A stretch of DNA of 32,976 bases from Lentisphaerota bacterium (GTDB lineage: Bacteria > Verrucomicrobiota > Lentisphaeria > Victivallales > Victivallaceae): NCBI GenBank assembly GCA_015061575.1, contig SUWF01000032.1, forward strand, positions 1-32,976, given 5' to 3'. Under the pieces are notes generated by a model. It saw only the letters and a list, made by a program, of their open reading frames with translations. It did no database searches and was not told where the DNA came from. Of this stretch, positions 1-8,013 are shown in pieces. The translations under genes and the position numbers were made by a program. Every line of letters begins with the position of its first letter. The first letter of the stretch is position 1.

Positions 1-48
1 GAAAAACGGAACCAGGCTTTGACTTCCTGATTCCGTACTTTTTACTAA

Positions 49-125
49 TGGTGGAGCAGATGGGAGTCGAACCCACGACCTATACGATGCGAACGTATCG
101 CTCTAGCCAACTGAGCTACTGCCCC
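49..125 (-). tRNA. tRNA-Ala (anticodon CGC)
   Basis: Read on the minus strand this folds as a full cloverleaf. It has a 7-bp acceptor stem, a D arm, an anticodon stem ATACG/CGTAT around a 7-nt loop with anticodon CGC (reads GCG, alanine), a T arm with TTCGACT, discriminator A and an encoded CCA. The acceptor stem contains the G3-U70 wobble pair, which is the alanine identity element. It is probably a host gene just outside the prophage. Confidence 0.95.
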
Positions 126-448
126 TCAAATTTTGTCATGCTATTAAAATAGTGCGTTTTTCGTAAAATGCAAGTTTGAAATGTTTTTTTTTGCAAAAAA
201 AGATTCATTGACAACTTGCTGCAGAAATACGGAATTTCCCCTGTTATCAATAGTAAAAACACAATAGCAAATAAGCAATGCGATCAACCTTTACTGTGGC
301 TCCGATCCGCAGTCGGCGTATTTACGGCACAACGCCCGGCAGTTGCCGTAAAGGTAAGGAGTCGCCATTCGCCGTTTTTATTGCCCCGGTTGTTATCAGG
401 AATTGACAGGTATATTGTAAGGACGCGTTTACACGCGGTCTTATAATT
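126..448. other. Left flank without a convincing gene
   Basis: About 320 bp between the tRNA and the proposed prophage end. No reading frame here has a credible start and composition. The stretch holds a hairpin at 321-352 (arms TTTACGG and CCGTAAA plus an inner CAAC/GTTG step) without a T-run, and a short CGCG-armed palindrome near 423-438. CTTATAA at 440-446 recurs at 32559-32565, beyond the right candidate end. It is probably host intergenic DNA. Confidence 0.5.
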
Positions 449-506
449 TGTTTACTCAAAACATTGTCATTTGTGCGAAAACTTTATACTCGCAAAAAGT
501 ATTTTT

Positions 507-572
507 AGGTTTACACAAAAAAAATGGCTCCACAGCATATTGAAATGTTGTGAAGCCATTTTGTGTAAACCT
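507..572 (-). terminator. Late-operon terminator in a long perfect inverted repeat
   Basis: The outer arms AGGTTTACACAAAA (507-520) and TTTTGTGTAAACCT (559-572) are perfectly complementary. Inside them AATGGCT (523-529) pairs with AGCCATT (554-560). Read on the minus strand, the inner hairpin (ATGGCT/AGCCAT with a CACA/TGTG extension) is followed directly by eight Ts, a classic intrinsic terminator just after the last late gene (ends at 589). The outer GTTTACAC arms may also serve a second purpose near the phage end. Confidence 0.8.
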
Positions 573-588
573 CCTCAAGTATCGCAAA

Positions 589-1032
589 CTATTCAGTTTG
601 CACTGACGAAGAAGAACCTTTTTTGCCGGATTGAATCTCACTGCTGGTCGCGCTTATCCCATCCAAGGACACCGCAACATCACTTTTCGTTGCCTGAATG
701 ATTCTGGCAATACCAGGCAGTCCTTGTTGATCAGGCAAAATCGAAATCCAGCCTTTATTAGTTTTGCCGGCAAAGATTTTGCCATGCGGCGTCGGATCTT
801 CAGTTGTGCCAGAACTTATGGATATATAGCCCGCCCAGCCATCTTCCCACATAATTACGGTTTTGTTTTCAGTTGCACTTGTGACCGTTTTAATGACACT
901 TTCACTGGTTTCCGTAAGCCGTGTAATATTTCCAGAATCGTCAAATTCTGTTATTGTGCTGTGGGTTGATGCACAACCTGTCATCACTACAGCTGCTGCA
1001 AGCATCGTAATAAATCCGATGGTCTTTTTCAT
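589..1032 (-). CDS. Small lipoprotein, last gene of the late operon
   Basis: A 147-residue protein with a type II signal peptide: basic MKKT start, hydrophobic core and lipobox VMTGC (Cys about residue 20). It is therefore predicted to be lipid-anchored in an envelope membrane. The mature part is Ser/Thr-rich and polar, with no domain I recognise. The start is supported by GGATG shortly upstream. The frame of the preceding, interrupted gene runs into this ATG with an ATGA overlap, so the two were probably translationally coupled. It is followed by an intrinsic terminator. Its place at the distal end of a phage late operon suggests a lysis accessory (Rz1/spanin-like) or lysogenic-conversion role, but nothing in the sequence proves either. 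Confidence 0.75.
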   Translation of the reverse strand: MKKTIGFITMLAAAVVMTGCASTHSTITEFDDSGNITRLTETSESVIKTVTSATENKTVIMWEDGWAGYISISSGTTEDPTPHGKIFAGKTNKGWISILPDQQGLPGIARIIQATKSDVAVSLDGISATSSEIQSGKKGSSSSVQTE

Positions 1033-1148
1033 TTTTCATCCTTTTTTTGCTCATCGATTTTAAACCCACCCCAGCCAAATAATTGACACAAAAGAGTAAG
1101 GCATATTGATAGTTTACATTGTTTCATTGTTTTTTTGCTGAAGCCATA
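1029..1148 (-). pseudogene. In-frame continuation of the preceding ORF after an internal TGA
   Basis: After the TGA at 1149-1151 the same frame stays open for another 39 codons (YGFSKKTMKQCK... to ...KIDEQKKDEK). It ends in a TGA that overlaps the ATG of the lipoprotein gene as ATGA. Such ATGA junctions are the normal spacing in this operon, while a free gap of about 116 nt would be unusual here. The segment includes a hydrophobic stretch ending FGWGGF. It may be the lost C-terminus of the upstream protein (TGG to TGA change or sequencing error), or a separate ORF of 32 codons starting at the internal ATG (1127). Confidence 0.5.
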
Positions 1149-1463
1149 TCAAAATATTGCATATTTTATTCCGTTGAACAAAAAACGCATGTTGGCAACC
1201 GTAAAGTGCCACATAGTTTTAGGAGAATATGTGTATTCCCAGTCATGGATCAAAGCTTCAGGCTCAAACCATTCCAGAATTTCCGTTGTCATTTTACGGA
1301 AACGGCAGCTCCAACGATCTGGTCCAATGCCATTATAACACTGCAGCAGATCCACTCTATCTGTACTCGAAAATCCTTTGGGGACATTTAGTCGGGCTGC
1401 TTTGATTTGACGCAAAAGATATTCAACATGCTGAGGAGTCGCAAAATATTCCTGCGAAGCCAT
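1149..1463 (-). CDS. Phage protein with HDxxY motif, probably truncated
   Basis: A 104-residue open frame starting at an ATG preceded by AAAGGAT at good distance. It contains CYNGIGPDRW followed about 30 residues later by LIHDWEY. The His-Asp-x-x-Tyr arrangement after a Cys/Gly-rich segment resembles phage proteins with a phospholipase A2-like or DUF1353-like HD motif; this is a resemblance by eye only. It lies directly after the secreted helical protein gene (stop at 1476). The frame continues past its TGA to the next gene, so the full-length protein would be about 144 residues. Confidence 0.55.
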   Translation of the reverse strand: MASQEYFATPQHVEYLLRQIKAARLNVPKGFSSTDRVDLLQCYNGIGPDRWSCRFRKMTTEILEWFEPEALIHDWEYTYSPKTMWHFTVANMRFLFNGIKYAIF

Positions 1464-1475
1464 ATAGATAATCCT

Positions 1476-2126
1476 TTAAAAAGTTGCCATCGCCGTCCGG
1501 ATGTTCTGAACGACAGGCGTCCATGCATCCTTATCCCTTACAAGTCGCAGCGAAAACTTCCGATTCAATTTTATAAGATCGGATTTTACATCCACATCGG
1601 GCAATTCAATACCTACCTCAACCAAATGTGTGACTGCAAGCAGCACCTGTTGCGGAGTATAATCGTTGTAATCAATCAAATAGTGCATCAAGCCAGCATA
1701 ACGCTGCTCTTTTGAAAAAAACTCTTTTGCCTTGGCATGAGTGTAATAATAAAAATCATAAGAGCATGGATTTTCAATACAAAACAAAGCTGCATCTTTT
1801 CTGAACGCAGAAAGATTATCATTGAACAATGCAAATTGTTTTTTGTACGTTTGGAGGATGTTTTTGCGGGCACTTTCACTGCCAAAATCCAAATCGGCAA
1901 CAGTAGTATCAATAACCGCACAAAGTTCTTCAAAATCAGCAGGACGGTGATCCGCAAGTTTTTGCAGAATCAGAATAGATCCCCGCCTCCACGAATTATC
2001 GGCTGCTGACAGCGCAGCAGAAAGTTTATCTTTATCCGTGCAAGAGAGTCCCGGATGTTTGAATTCATCAGCCATGGCCATACCCAAAAACGCCGAAAAC
2101 AGAAAGAGTGTCATAATTTTTTTCAT
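1476..2126 (-). CDS. Secreted helical protein of unknown function
   Basis: A 216-residue protein with an N-terminal signal peptide (MKKIMTLFLFSAFLGMAMA, cleavage predicted after AMA). The mature part is predominantly alpha-helical and charged, with four cysteines, and matches no family I recognise. AAAGGAT lies upstream of the ATG; an out-of-frame ATG sits between them. It belongs to the distal late operon between two other envelope-directed genes. A periplasmic role in lysis or host conversion is possible but unproven. Confidence 0.65.
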   Translation of the reverse strand: MKKIMTLFLFSAFLGMAMADEFKHPGLSCTDKDKLSAALSAADNSWRRGSILILQKLADHRPADFEELCAVIDTTVADLDFGSESARKNILQTYKKQFALFNDNLSAFRKDAALFCIENPCSYDFYYYTHAKAKEFFSKEQRYAGLMHYLIDYNDYTPQQVLLAVTHLVEVGIELPDVDVKSDLIKLNRKFSLRLVRDKDAWTPVVQNIRTAMATF

Positions 2127-2213
2127 AGTACATAGATCCTTTTTTGTGTAAACTTTCAGTTGTAATTCTTGATGGACAATTTGAACTCTTTTAAACCATA
2201 AAAACCTCCTTTT
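2127..2213 (-). other. Gap with strong ribosome site and a two-codon ORF
   Basis: In an otherwise packed operon this 87-nt gap carries AAGGAGG (minus strand, 2204-2210), five Ts, then ATG GTT TAA (2199-2191). That is a near-ideal ribosome site driving a start-stop minimal ORF. Further on is GTTTACACAAAA, the motif also present in the left-end inverted repeat and upstream of the protease gene. It may be the remnant of a deleted gene or a translation-control leader. Confidence 0.4.
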
Positions 2214-3467
2214 TTACTGATATTCCTGACAAAGATTTTCAGTCTTATTTTTATCGTACCCACCATTGCTGCCATCACCACTGAAGGTCATTGTCGATTG
2301 GAAACCCGCTCGAAGCAATCGCAGTTCCAGACTTCGTTTAATTTTTCTATTTTCCGAGGCAGTTCTATTGGTTGAATGGTGCGAATCGAAATAAGGTCGT
2401 TCTCCTGCAACCAAGGCTATTTTATGCGGATGCGATGCTATTTCGGAAAAAAGCGAATTCAGCGTTTGCCGATTTGCACTTCCTGGATACCCCATCCCCA
2501 TAACCAGGACTGCCGACGCATTTTCCGGACACGCAACCGTCGTGCGAAAATCGTTGGGATCAGTCCCTGTTTCTGCAGTCTGCCCCCAATAAGCTTGACC
2601 AATAATCGGTAGATCCGGATTTGCTGTGCGGGCAGTTTTTACTATATAATTGGTATAGGCTGCATCTGGAATAAAAAGATGCACACTGGTGCGCCACCAG
2701 CCCAGTAATAACGCATCAGCACGCGGGGCGAGTTGTGTCAAAAAACGGTTAATATTCGCCGGATCGCGAAACACCGAGTCGTGCAAATCTTCCCTGCCGC
2801 CGGTATAAACAATTACGACTTTCATGCCCGATGCTTTGATATAATCGACAGTACAAAGCAAATCCATTAGCTTTTCGCTGGTGTCAAAACACACCAGTAC
2901 AGCATTATATCCCCAGTGGCGATATTCCTTCAGTCGCTGAATCATGGTTTTAAATTGTATATGATCTTTCGGACACCATACTTCATTGATTATACGCAAT
3001 GTCACAGATAATGGTTTATATTCCATAATATAATCCAAATACAGCGGATCCTGATAGATCTTTTTCCACGCCTCCCAAGTTGTGGAAGCAAGAGAGTTCA
3101 ATGCCGGATCATGCTGAATATTACGTTTGTCTCGGAGTAACATTTGCTGCTCGCCGATAATGGTTGCATAACGGGGTATATCTGCCGTCGGATCGCTCAC
3201 TGTTATCACGGGAATTTCTTGTGCAGATATTTCCTCGTCGCAAAGAGATGTAATTTGCTCCTGATTAACATGTAAAGATGTAATCTTTGGTATATCAAGT
3301 TGAATATTCTCTATTTCCGGAATGTCAACTTGAACCGCTGCAATATCATCAGTCAAATTATGCCCTTCATTGGTGACAGCAGTATTATCTTCCGTAGACA
3401 AAAACACCGTCGAGCCTATTGCAGCAGCAAGTGCAATTCCAGTTACGGTTGTAGTTGTTTTATTCAT
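2214..3467 (-). CDS. Membrane-anchored protein with possible TIM-barrel-like domain
   Basis: A 417-residue protein. Residues about 5-25 form one hydrophobic segment (signal anchor), followed by a Pro/Ile/Asp-rich linker to about residue 110. A globular region follows with alternating beta and alpha elements: YNAVLVCFD, MKVVIVYTGG, ADALLLGWW, LPIIGQAYWGQ, ASAVLVMGMGYPG, KIALVAGERPYFD. This looks like an alpha/beta barrel, as in glycoside hydrolases, but no catalytic signature of GH25 or GH18 is visible. The start has AAAGGATTTACA before the ATG. It could be a cell-wall hydrolase, a virion-associated enzyme or a host-surface protein. Confidence 0.6.
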   Translation of the reverse strand: MNKTTTTVTGIALAAAIGSTVFLSTEDNTAVTNEGHNLTDDIAAVQVDIPEIENIQLDIPKITSLHVNQEQITSLCDEEISAQEIPVITVSDPTADIPRYATIIGEQQMLLRDKRNIQHDPALNSLASTTWEAWKKIYQDPLYLDYIMEYKPLSVTLRIINEVWCPKDHIQFKTMIQRLKEYRHWGYNAVLVCFDTSEKLMDLLCTVDYIKASGMKVVIVYTGGREDLHDSVFRDPANINRFLTQLAPRADALLLGWWRTSVHLFIPDAAYTNYIVKTARTANPDLPIIGQAYWGQTAETGTDPNDFRTTVACPENASAVLVMGMGYPGSANRQTLNSLFSEIASHPHKIALVAGERPYFDSHHSTNRTASENRKIKRSLELRLLRAGFQSTMTFSGDGSNGGYDKNKTENLCQEYQ

Positions 3468-3480
3468 TGTAAATCCTTTT

Positions 3481-4314
3481 TTATGGTAATTCTCCGATCA
3501 GATTTGTGCAATCATCAGAAGTGTAGCTCCCTTCTGCGATAAAATCTCCGGAAAGAGAATATTGCTTCAGATGAATATTATAACGACCATTTCCACTGAA
3601 TAACGAATTGTTAATCGGGAAACTGTCAATATTTGTTACAAACGCTGCACCACTGCCGGTATAGGCATAATCGCCTCCAAATTGAGTCGGCGTATTAATA
3701 CTTATTACAACTAAATAATAAGTTTTTTCATCCCATTTGCCAGTATTGGTATTGTATTGATGTTGCCGATAATAACTTTGTCCATTGATCTTGCCTGCAT
3801 AAATATAACTGCCTTTATATGTTCCATACAAGACATGGTAAGAACCGGTAACAACTGTTTTTCCACAGATCGTACAAACTTGATCTGAACCAACATTTGA
3901 ATGCTTACAGGTATAGCCGCAGCGACTGCAGTTCCCATTGTTCCATGTGTGGTTACTGAAAGTATCTTGACATACATCGCAGGTACCACACTTACTTGGG
4001 GTGATTTCAGAAAAAGAATGCTTGAACTGCATTGCACAATCCTGGCAATTCTGGCAATAAATATCTCCGTGCAAAAATTCTCCACGAACATGTTCGCTCC
4101 GATGTCCGCAGATCTTACACTTGTGCTGTGTTGAGTTATATCTTACCCATCCATTTGTATGTTCACATCCGGCATACCCGCAAGTAACGCACTGCCCATC
4201 CTGCCAATTATGCGGGAAGTGTTCCTTTCCGCATGCGCTGCAATTGCCGGAAGAATCTTTATAACGATGGCGGTGCCGTCCGGCCAGCAAAGCCATTATT
4301 AAAGGAACATTCAT
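3481..4314 (-). CDS. Cysteine-rich zinc-module protein with C-terminal beta domain
   Basis: A 277-residue protein. The first about 150 residues carry many CxxC pairs (CSACGK, CVTCGY, CKICGH, CQNCQDC, CGTCDVC, CSRCGY, CTICGK). Several sit in a repeating H-x-W/Y ... G-x-C-x2-C-G module, for example HNWQDGQCVTCG and HTWNNGNCSRCG, so serial zinc binding is likely. The last about 110 residues are Tyr/Gly/Asn-rich and beta-strand-like. I chose ATG 4314 over the in-frame TTG at 4326 because GAGGT, overlapping the stop of the previous gene, is correctly spaced from it. Its position after the tail-fibre genes suggests a virion surface or receptor-binding part, but this is inference. Confidence 0.65.
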   Translation of the reverse strand: MNVPLIMALLAGRHRHRYKDSSGNCSACGKEHFPHNWQDGQCVTCGYAGCEHTNGWVRYNSTQHKCKICGHRSEHVRGEFLHGDIYCQNCQDCAMQFKHSFSEITPSKCGTCDVCQDTFSNHTWNNGNCSRCGYTCKHSNVGSDQVCTICGKTVVTGSYHVLYGTYKGSYIYAGKINGQSYYRQHQYNTNTGKWDEKTYYLVVISINTPTQFGGDYAYTGSGAAFVTNIDSFPINNSLFSGNGRYNIHLKQYSLSGDFIAEGSYTSDDCTNLIGELP

Positions 4315-4322
4315 CTTGTACC

Positions 4323-4916
4323 TCAATGTGCCACTCTGTTATCCTGAACGATCAAACCAATTCGCGGAGCATTTACATTTTTCGCTGCCAGAATAGATTT
4401 TTTATTCGCCAAGAACGCTGACAAATCAAACGATTCATTTTGCTTCGTTGCAAAATACGGCACAATTAGAATCATATTCCCCTTTTTATACCCTAAAGAA
4501 CTTGGAATACTATGATGCCCCCAAAGAGCCATTGCAGAATCGTTAACTACGGTAAAAGACGGATTTTTTACATCACGCAAAATAGTCCATTCACCATTTT
4601 TAGAGTAATAGAACAGAATCAGCCGGTTGACCTCAACATCGGGAGTACCGTCATCATTAATGAATCCGGAAAAGGCAATATTTAATGTGTAAGGGAATGA
4701 AACGCCCAAAAAGACATCCGCTTCTTCAAGCATATCCATTATATCATCAATCAATGACCATCCTGAAAACTTGATAACAAGGATACTCCCGTTATTGCCG
4801 ACAATAGGTATGGAGTTGTTGATTAAATTACTGCTTGGATCCGAATTAAAACAAGCAAATACGGATCCCAAGCTCAACACAAAAAATGTAAAAATTGAAT
4901 AGAATATTTTTTTCAT
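4323..4916 (-). CDS. Secreted protein of unknown function
   Basis: A 197-residue protein with an N-terminal signal peptide (MKKIFYSIFTFFVLSLGSVFA, cleavage near AC). The mature part is mainly beta-strand with few charged clusters, and no recognised motif. The ATG at 4916 is preferred to the one at 4928 because GAGGT within the overlap with the upstream stop is ideally spaced from it; the next gene uses the same arrangement. An exported protein among tail-fibre-associated genes is unusual for a structural protein and suggests a lysogenic-conversion or adsorption-blocking role. Confidence 0.6.
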   Translation of the reverse strand: MKKIFYSIFTFFVLSLGSVFACFNSDPSSNLINNSIPIVGNNGSILVIKFSGWSLIDDIMDMLEEADVFLGVSFPYTLNIAFSGFINDDGTPDVEVNRLILFYYSKNGEWTILRDVKNPSFTVVNDSAMALWGHHSIPSSLGYKKGNMILIVPYFATKQNESFDLSAFLANKKSILAAKNVNAPRIGLIVQDNRVAH

Positions 4917-4924
4917 TTGCAACC

Positions 4925-6064
4925 TCATAAAGTTTCAGAAACCGATATTTGCAGTTTACCGAAGTTGGCAACAACAACCGTATAAATCCGATTCGTATCA
5001 TCGTACATCATTGTTTCCTGATTTCCGATAACAGTCAGAGTATATGAACTAAGATCAATATTCAAAATCAGAGCTTTACCGAAAATCACCCCTGACACAT
5101 TATCCAGATTGAGCACAGCATCGCCGTCCAGTTCAATATTTTGGACTTCTCCGTCTGCGTAATTGATAACAAGTTCTCCAGACTGTCGACCGCGATCTTT
5201 CATCTCCAAGGTATCTTTTTCCGGTAATCGTATCGGACGAAAAGCGGCAACATCTCCGGCGAAAGAAAATCCAATCCAGTCATCATAAGCCCCCGATGAA
5301 TCATACCAGGCATACCTGGCATAATACTTATTTCCCGGTTTGTACCCCGGGAACAAGGTATCATTAAGCCTAAAAGATACACTACCATAATAATAAGGGA
5401 CTCCGACACTTGTTGTCGTCAGCGGCTCCCAGTTTTCATTGGCGAAGACTTGCATTTCAGCATAATGATCTATCATTGTCACCCGGCAATAATCCTTCGG
5501 AGTGCCATCCTCGTTATTATTGAATTCTCCCGTCTCAGAAAAATCAACAACCAGAGAAATATTATCCAGATCATCATCGCTGGGGATTGGCAGTGTTATT
5601 GTTGCCGGAACTTTTTCTGCAGCTGTTGTCGGCAATTGTTCTGCCGGTACTTTACCAGCCGCATCCAGCGAAGCAACGCCACCGGCTTTACCGGCTTTAT
5701 CAGTATCAAGTTTTTTTTTCAAATTGCCGCCAATCTCCTGCAATACCTCCTCTACATTGTCAGACTGAAAATAATCACCTTGATCAGCAACTTTTACCTC
5801 CGAAGCACTTTCAGCTTCACCACCGGAAACAAGCTCCTTATATTCAGCTACCGCCGCATCAGCAACATTCATAGAACCGATAAGTTTCGACTTCAATGCC
5901 GTAATGACATATAATTTGCCATCCCCCATACAATAAACAAGTTGGCCGACAGCCGGCACTTCAATATTTAGTATATCAGTTTCGGTTGCCACCCGACTGC
6001 GGGGATCCAGCGGAATATTCACCTTTGAGGGGATAATGGAATCCGCTACTTTGATATTTGCCAT
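4925..6064 (-). CDS. Tail-fibre-like protein with GKVPxxQLP motif
   Basis: A 379-residue protein. Around residues 115-145 it has a tail-fibre motif, AGGVASLDAAGKVPAEQLP, widespread in phage fibres and receptor-binding proteins. The C-terminal two-thirds is beta-rich (YCRVTMIDHY, YYYGSVSFRL, YYARYAWYD) and ends in strands typical of trimeric tips. The start MANIKVAD at 6064 is preferred to 6088 because GAGGAAT, overlapping the upstream stop, lies just ahead. It presumably forms the distal fibre or tip with the 647-residue protein encoded immediately upstream. Confidence 0.75.
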   Translation of the reverse strand: MANIKVADSIIPSKVNIPLDPRSRVATETDILNIEVPAVGQLVYCMGDGKLYVITALKSKLIGSMNVADAAVAEYKELVSGGEAESASEVKVADQGDYFQSDNVEEVLQEIGGNLKKKLDTDKAGKAGGVASLDAAGKVPAEQLPTTAAEKVPATITLPIPSDDDLDNISLVVDFSETGEFNNNEDGTPKDYCRVTMIDHYAEMQVFANENWEPLTTTSVGVPYYYGSVSFRLNDTLFPGYKPGNKYYARYAWYDSSGAYDDWIGFSFAGDVAAFRPIRLPEKDTLEMKDRGRQSGELVINYADGEVQNIELDGDAVLNLDNVSGVIFGKALILNIDLSSYTLTVIGNQETMMYDDTNRIYTVVVANFGKLQISVSETL

Positions 6065-6066
6065 AA

Positions 6067-8010
6067 TTATTCCTCTATATAAACACAAGTTTCGCCGGCA
6101 ACCAGATTGAATTCGCCGAATACATTATATTTAACGCCATCAAGGGTTACAGTTGTACCGTTGGCTCCGGAACCGGCAATACCGTTATCAACTTCAAATG
6201 CCACTTTTCCGCCGAAACCGTCATCCTTGTAAGCCGTCAGCCCCGCCGGTAAAAGCACCACCGTGAATGTACCCGCTGGCACATTGCCAAGATCGACCTT
6301 CCCGACAGCCCCAGCCGGTACACTTGTTAAAGTTGAAACGCCAAGACTTTCAACATCGATTTGCACAACACTGGTCATCGTGTCACTGGCGATATACCCA
6401 TAATACATATTGCCACTGATGACAGTTGGCCCCGGATCATCTGCCGGATCTGCCAAAAACATTTGCGTCAGGTAAACCCGCCCAGTGGAAAACGGTTCCA
6501 CTGAATCACCCAAATACACATACAGCCTGGAGTTTTTTTTGATGACTTTTCTTACGCCATATTCAGAATAATAAGGCAAAAGCAATTCGCCATCTTCGGT
6601 ATCGATGGCAACATTAACTACGGTAGCATGGGGAAATCTTGTACAGTCCACATAAAAATATGCAGCATCTGCTGCCGGTGCATCAAATTCCACCGGGGCA
6701 AGGCTGGTAACCGCGCTGCCGGTGCTTGATCCGCCAGATGTGGTCAAGCCTTGAGCAAAATAAATCCGCCCCGATTCAAACGGCGGAACATTACTGCCGA
6801 AATATATATAGAATACCCCGTCTTTCTTGTAGATATTCCTGATTCCCTGGTCATGAAAGAACGGTAACTGCTGTTCGCCCTTATCTGTATCGATGACCAC
6901 GCCGGAAATCCATGCCGCCGGATAATCCGCCAACGCGAAGTACAGATATCTTTCGCCATCCAGCACTCCGGAGGTTGGCGCTGTAAAATTCATCGGCGGA
7001 ATCAGTGCTGCGTTTGCTCCATCTTTACCGCTGTATTCTACTTTTACAAGCGGCTCATACCAATCGCCGAAATCATTGCTGCGCTTTTTATAAAAGTACC
7101 AGGATGCGGTTCGCTTCTCCGCATCATTGACTATTGCCGCAAAGACGAAGCCTTTAACTTCGCCATCGTATGCACCGCGTTCGGACAATTCACCGGAAGC
7201 ATCATAATGGAAGGATACGCCGTCTTTGCCATCCTTACCCGGCTTGCCGCAGCGCAACCGGAAATTCAATACGGCGGCGTTTTCATCGCCGCCATTGGCA
7301 ACTTCAGAAGCATCTTCATATTCAACATCAACAACACTGCCGATTCTGATCGTGGCAGCCTTGCCGGCACTGCCGGTTCCTGCCGGGCCATACGGAATAC
7401 TTTGCCACTCCGACGGTACGCCATTTTGCCCATGGCGCACCCGGTAAAATTTATCGCCGGACTGCAACATTGAATGAACTTCCGCACCGTCGCTGCTATA
7501 CTCAATAATAAGTTGACGGGCAAGTCTGGCTTCCAGTTCACTTTCACGAATCAGCGCATCCTCATCCACTGCCGTTGGCGGCGTTCCGCCTTCCGGATCC
7601 ACAACCGCAGACAGCAGCACCCCTACGCGGAGGTAGAGTGATACAGCCCCATCAGAATCATAACCCCACAACTCAAATTTGCCGTTAAGATTTTCTTTGC
7701 CGTCAGCCTTGGCAAGAAAATCTGCGGTGTTGGCATTGAGCCGTACTGCTATGACGCCATCGCCAACAGCAGACAGATCAATATCCTGATTCAGGCTCCG
7801 GCACATAACTTTCGTGCTGCTCAACAAGTCAACATCCACTGCAGCCCGGCAACTGACGATCCCGGTAAGATCTGCCGGACTGCCATCTTCCTGCAACAGA
7901 TGCAACACCCACAAGGGCTGTTCTTTGTAGCGCAGATGCGGGAAAGTGTTCAATCGGCAGTTGAACGAATCAGTCCGGCATTGCAGTGCCAAATTGTAAT
8001 ACAAGTGCAT
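6067..8010 (-). CDS. Large tail-fibre/baseplate protein with duplicated beta domain
   Basis: A 647-residue protein. The N-terminus (about 1-130) is beta-rich and probably attaches to the tail. Short collagen-like segments follow: GPAGTGSAGKAA (about 208-219) and GKPGKDGKDG (about 254-263). Two homologous beta modules lie in tandem, about residues 338-421 and 436-517. Both contain a pattern like V.IDT..GE..LP, then R...KK, then Y.YFGS or VYLGD, then PF.(S/T)GR.Y. The C-terminal region ends in a small Gly-rich beta domain. Collagen-like segments and repeated modules are typical of trimeric fibres. It is co-transcribed with the next fibre gene; its stop overlaps that gene's ribosome site. Confidence 0.75.
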   Translation of the reverse strand: MHLYYNLALQCRTDSFNCRLNTFPHLRYKEQPLWVLHLLQEDGSPADLTGIVSCRAAVDVDLLSSTKVMCRSLNQDIDLSAVGDGVIAVRLNANTADFLAKADGKENLNGKFELWGYDSDGAVSLYLRVGVLLSAVVDPEGGTPPTAVDEDALIRESELEARLARQLIIEYSSDGAEVHSMLQSGDKFYRVRHGQNGVPSEWQSIPYGPAGTGSAGKAATIRIGSVVDVEYEDASEVANGGDENAAVLNFRLRCGKPGKDGKDGVSFHYDASGELSERGAYDGEVKGFVFAAIVNDAEKRTASWYFYKKRSNDFGDWYEPLVKVEYSGKDGANAALIPPMNFTAPTSGVLDGERYLYFALADYPAAWISGVVIDTDKGEQQLPFFHDQGIRNIYKKDGVFYIYFGSNVPPFESGRIYFAQGLTTSGGSSTGSAVTSLAPVEFDAPAADAAYFYVDCTRFPHATVVNVAIDTEDGELLLPYYSEYGVRKVIKKNSRLYVYLGDSVEPFSTGRVYLTQMFLADPADDPGPTVISGNMYYGYIASDTMTSVVQIDVESLGVSTLTSVPAGAVGKVDLGNVPAGTFTVVLLPAGLTAYKDDGFGGKVAFEVDNGIAGSGANGTTVTLDGVKYNVFGEFNLVAGETCVYIEE

Positions 8011-8013
8011 TTT

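Noticed and set aside
321-352. Hairpin in the left flank as a terminator
   Set aside because: The stem is good but neither strand has a following T-run; it may be another kind of repeat.
440-446. CTTATAA as a proven target-site duplication
   Set aside because: It is 7 bp rather than the usual 5 bp and does not abut the TG/CA ends equally (2 nt left, 8 nt right), so it is reported only as suggestive.
456-641. Minus-strand ORF across the left inverted repeat, and a 30-codon ORF MASQHFNM... with AGGAGG ahead of it
   Set aside because: The region is explained by a terminator. The ribosome-like site and similarity of the first four codons to the gene at 1463 are intriguing, but the ORF consists mostly of terminator sequence.
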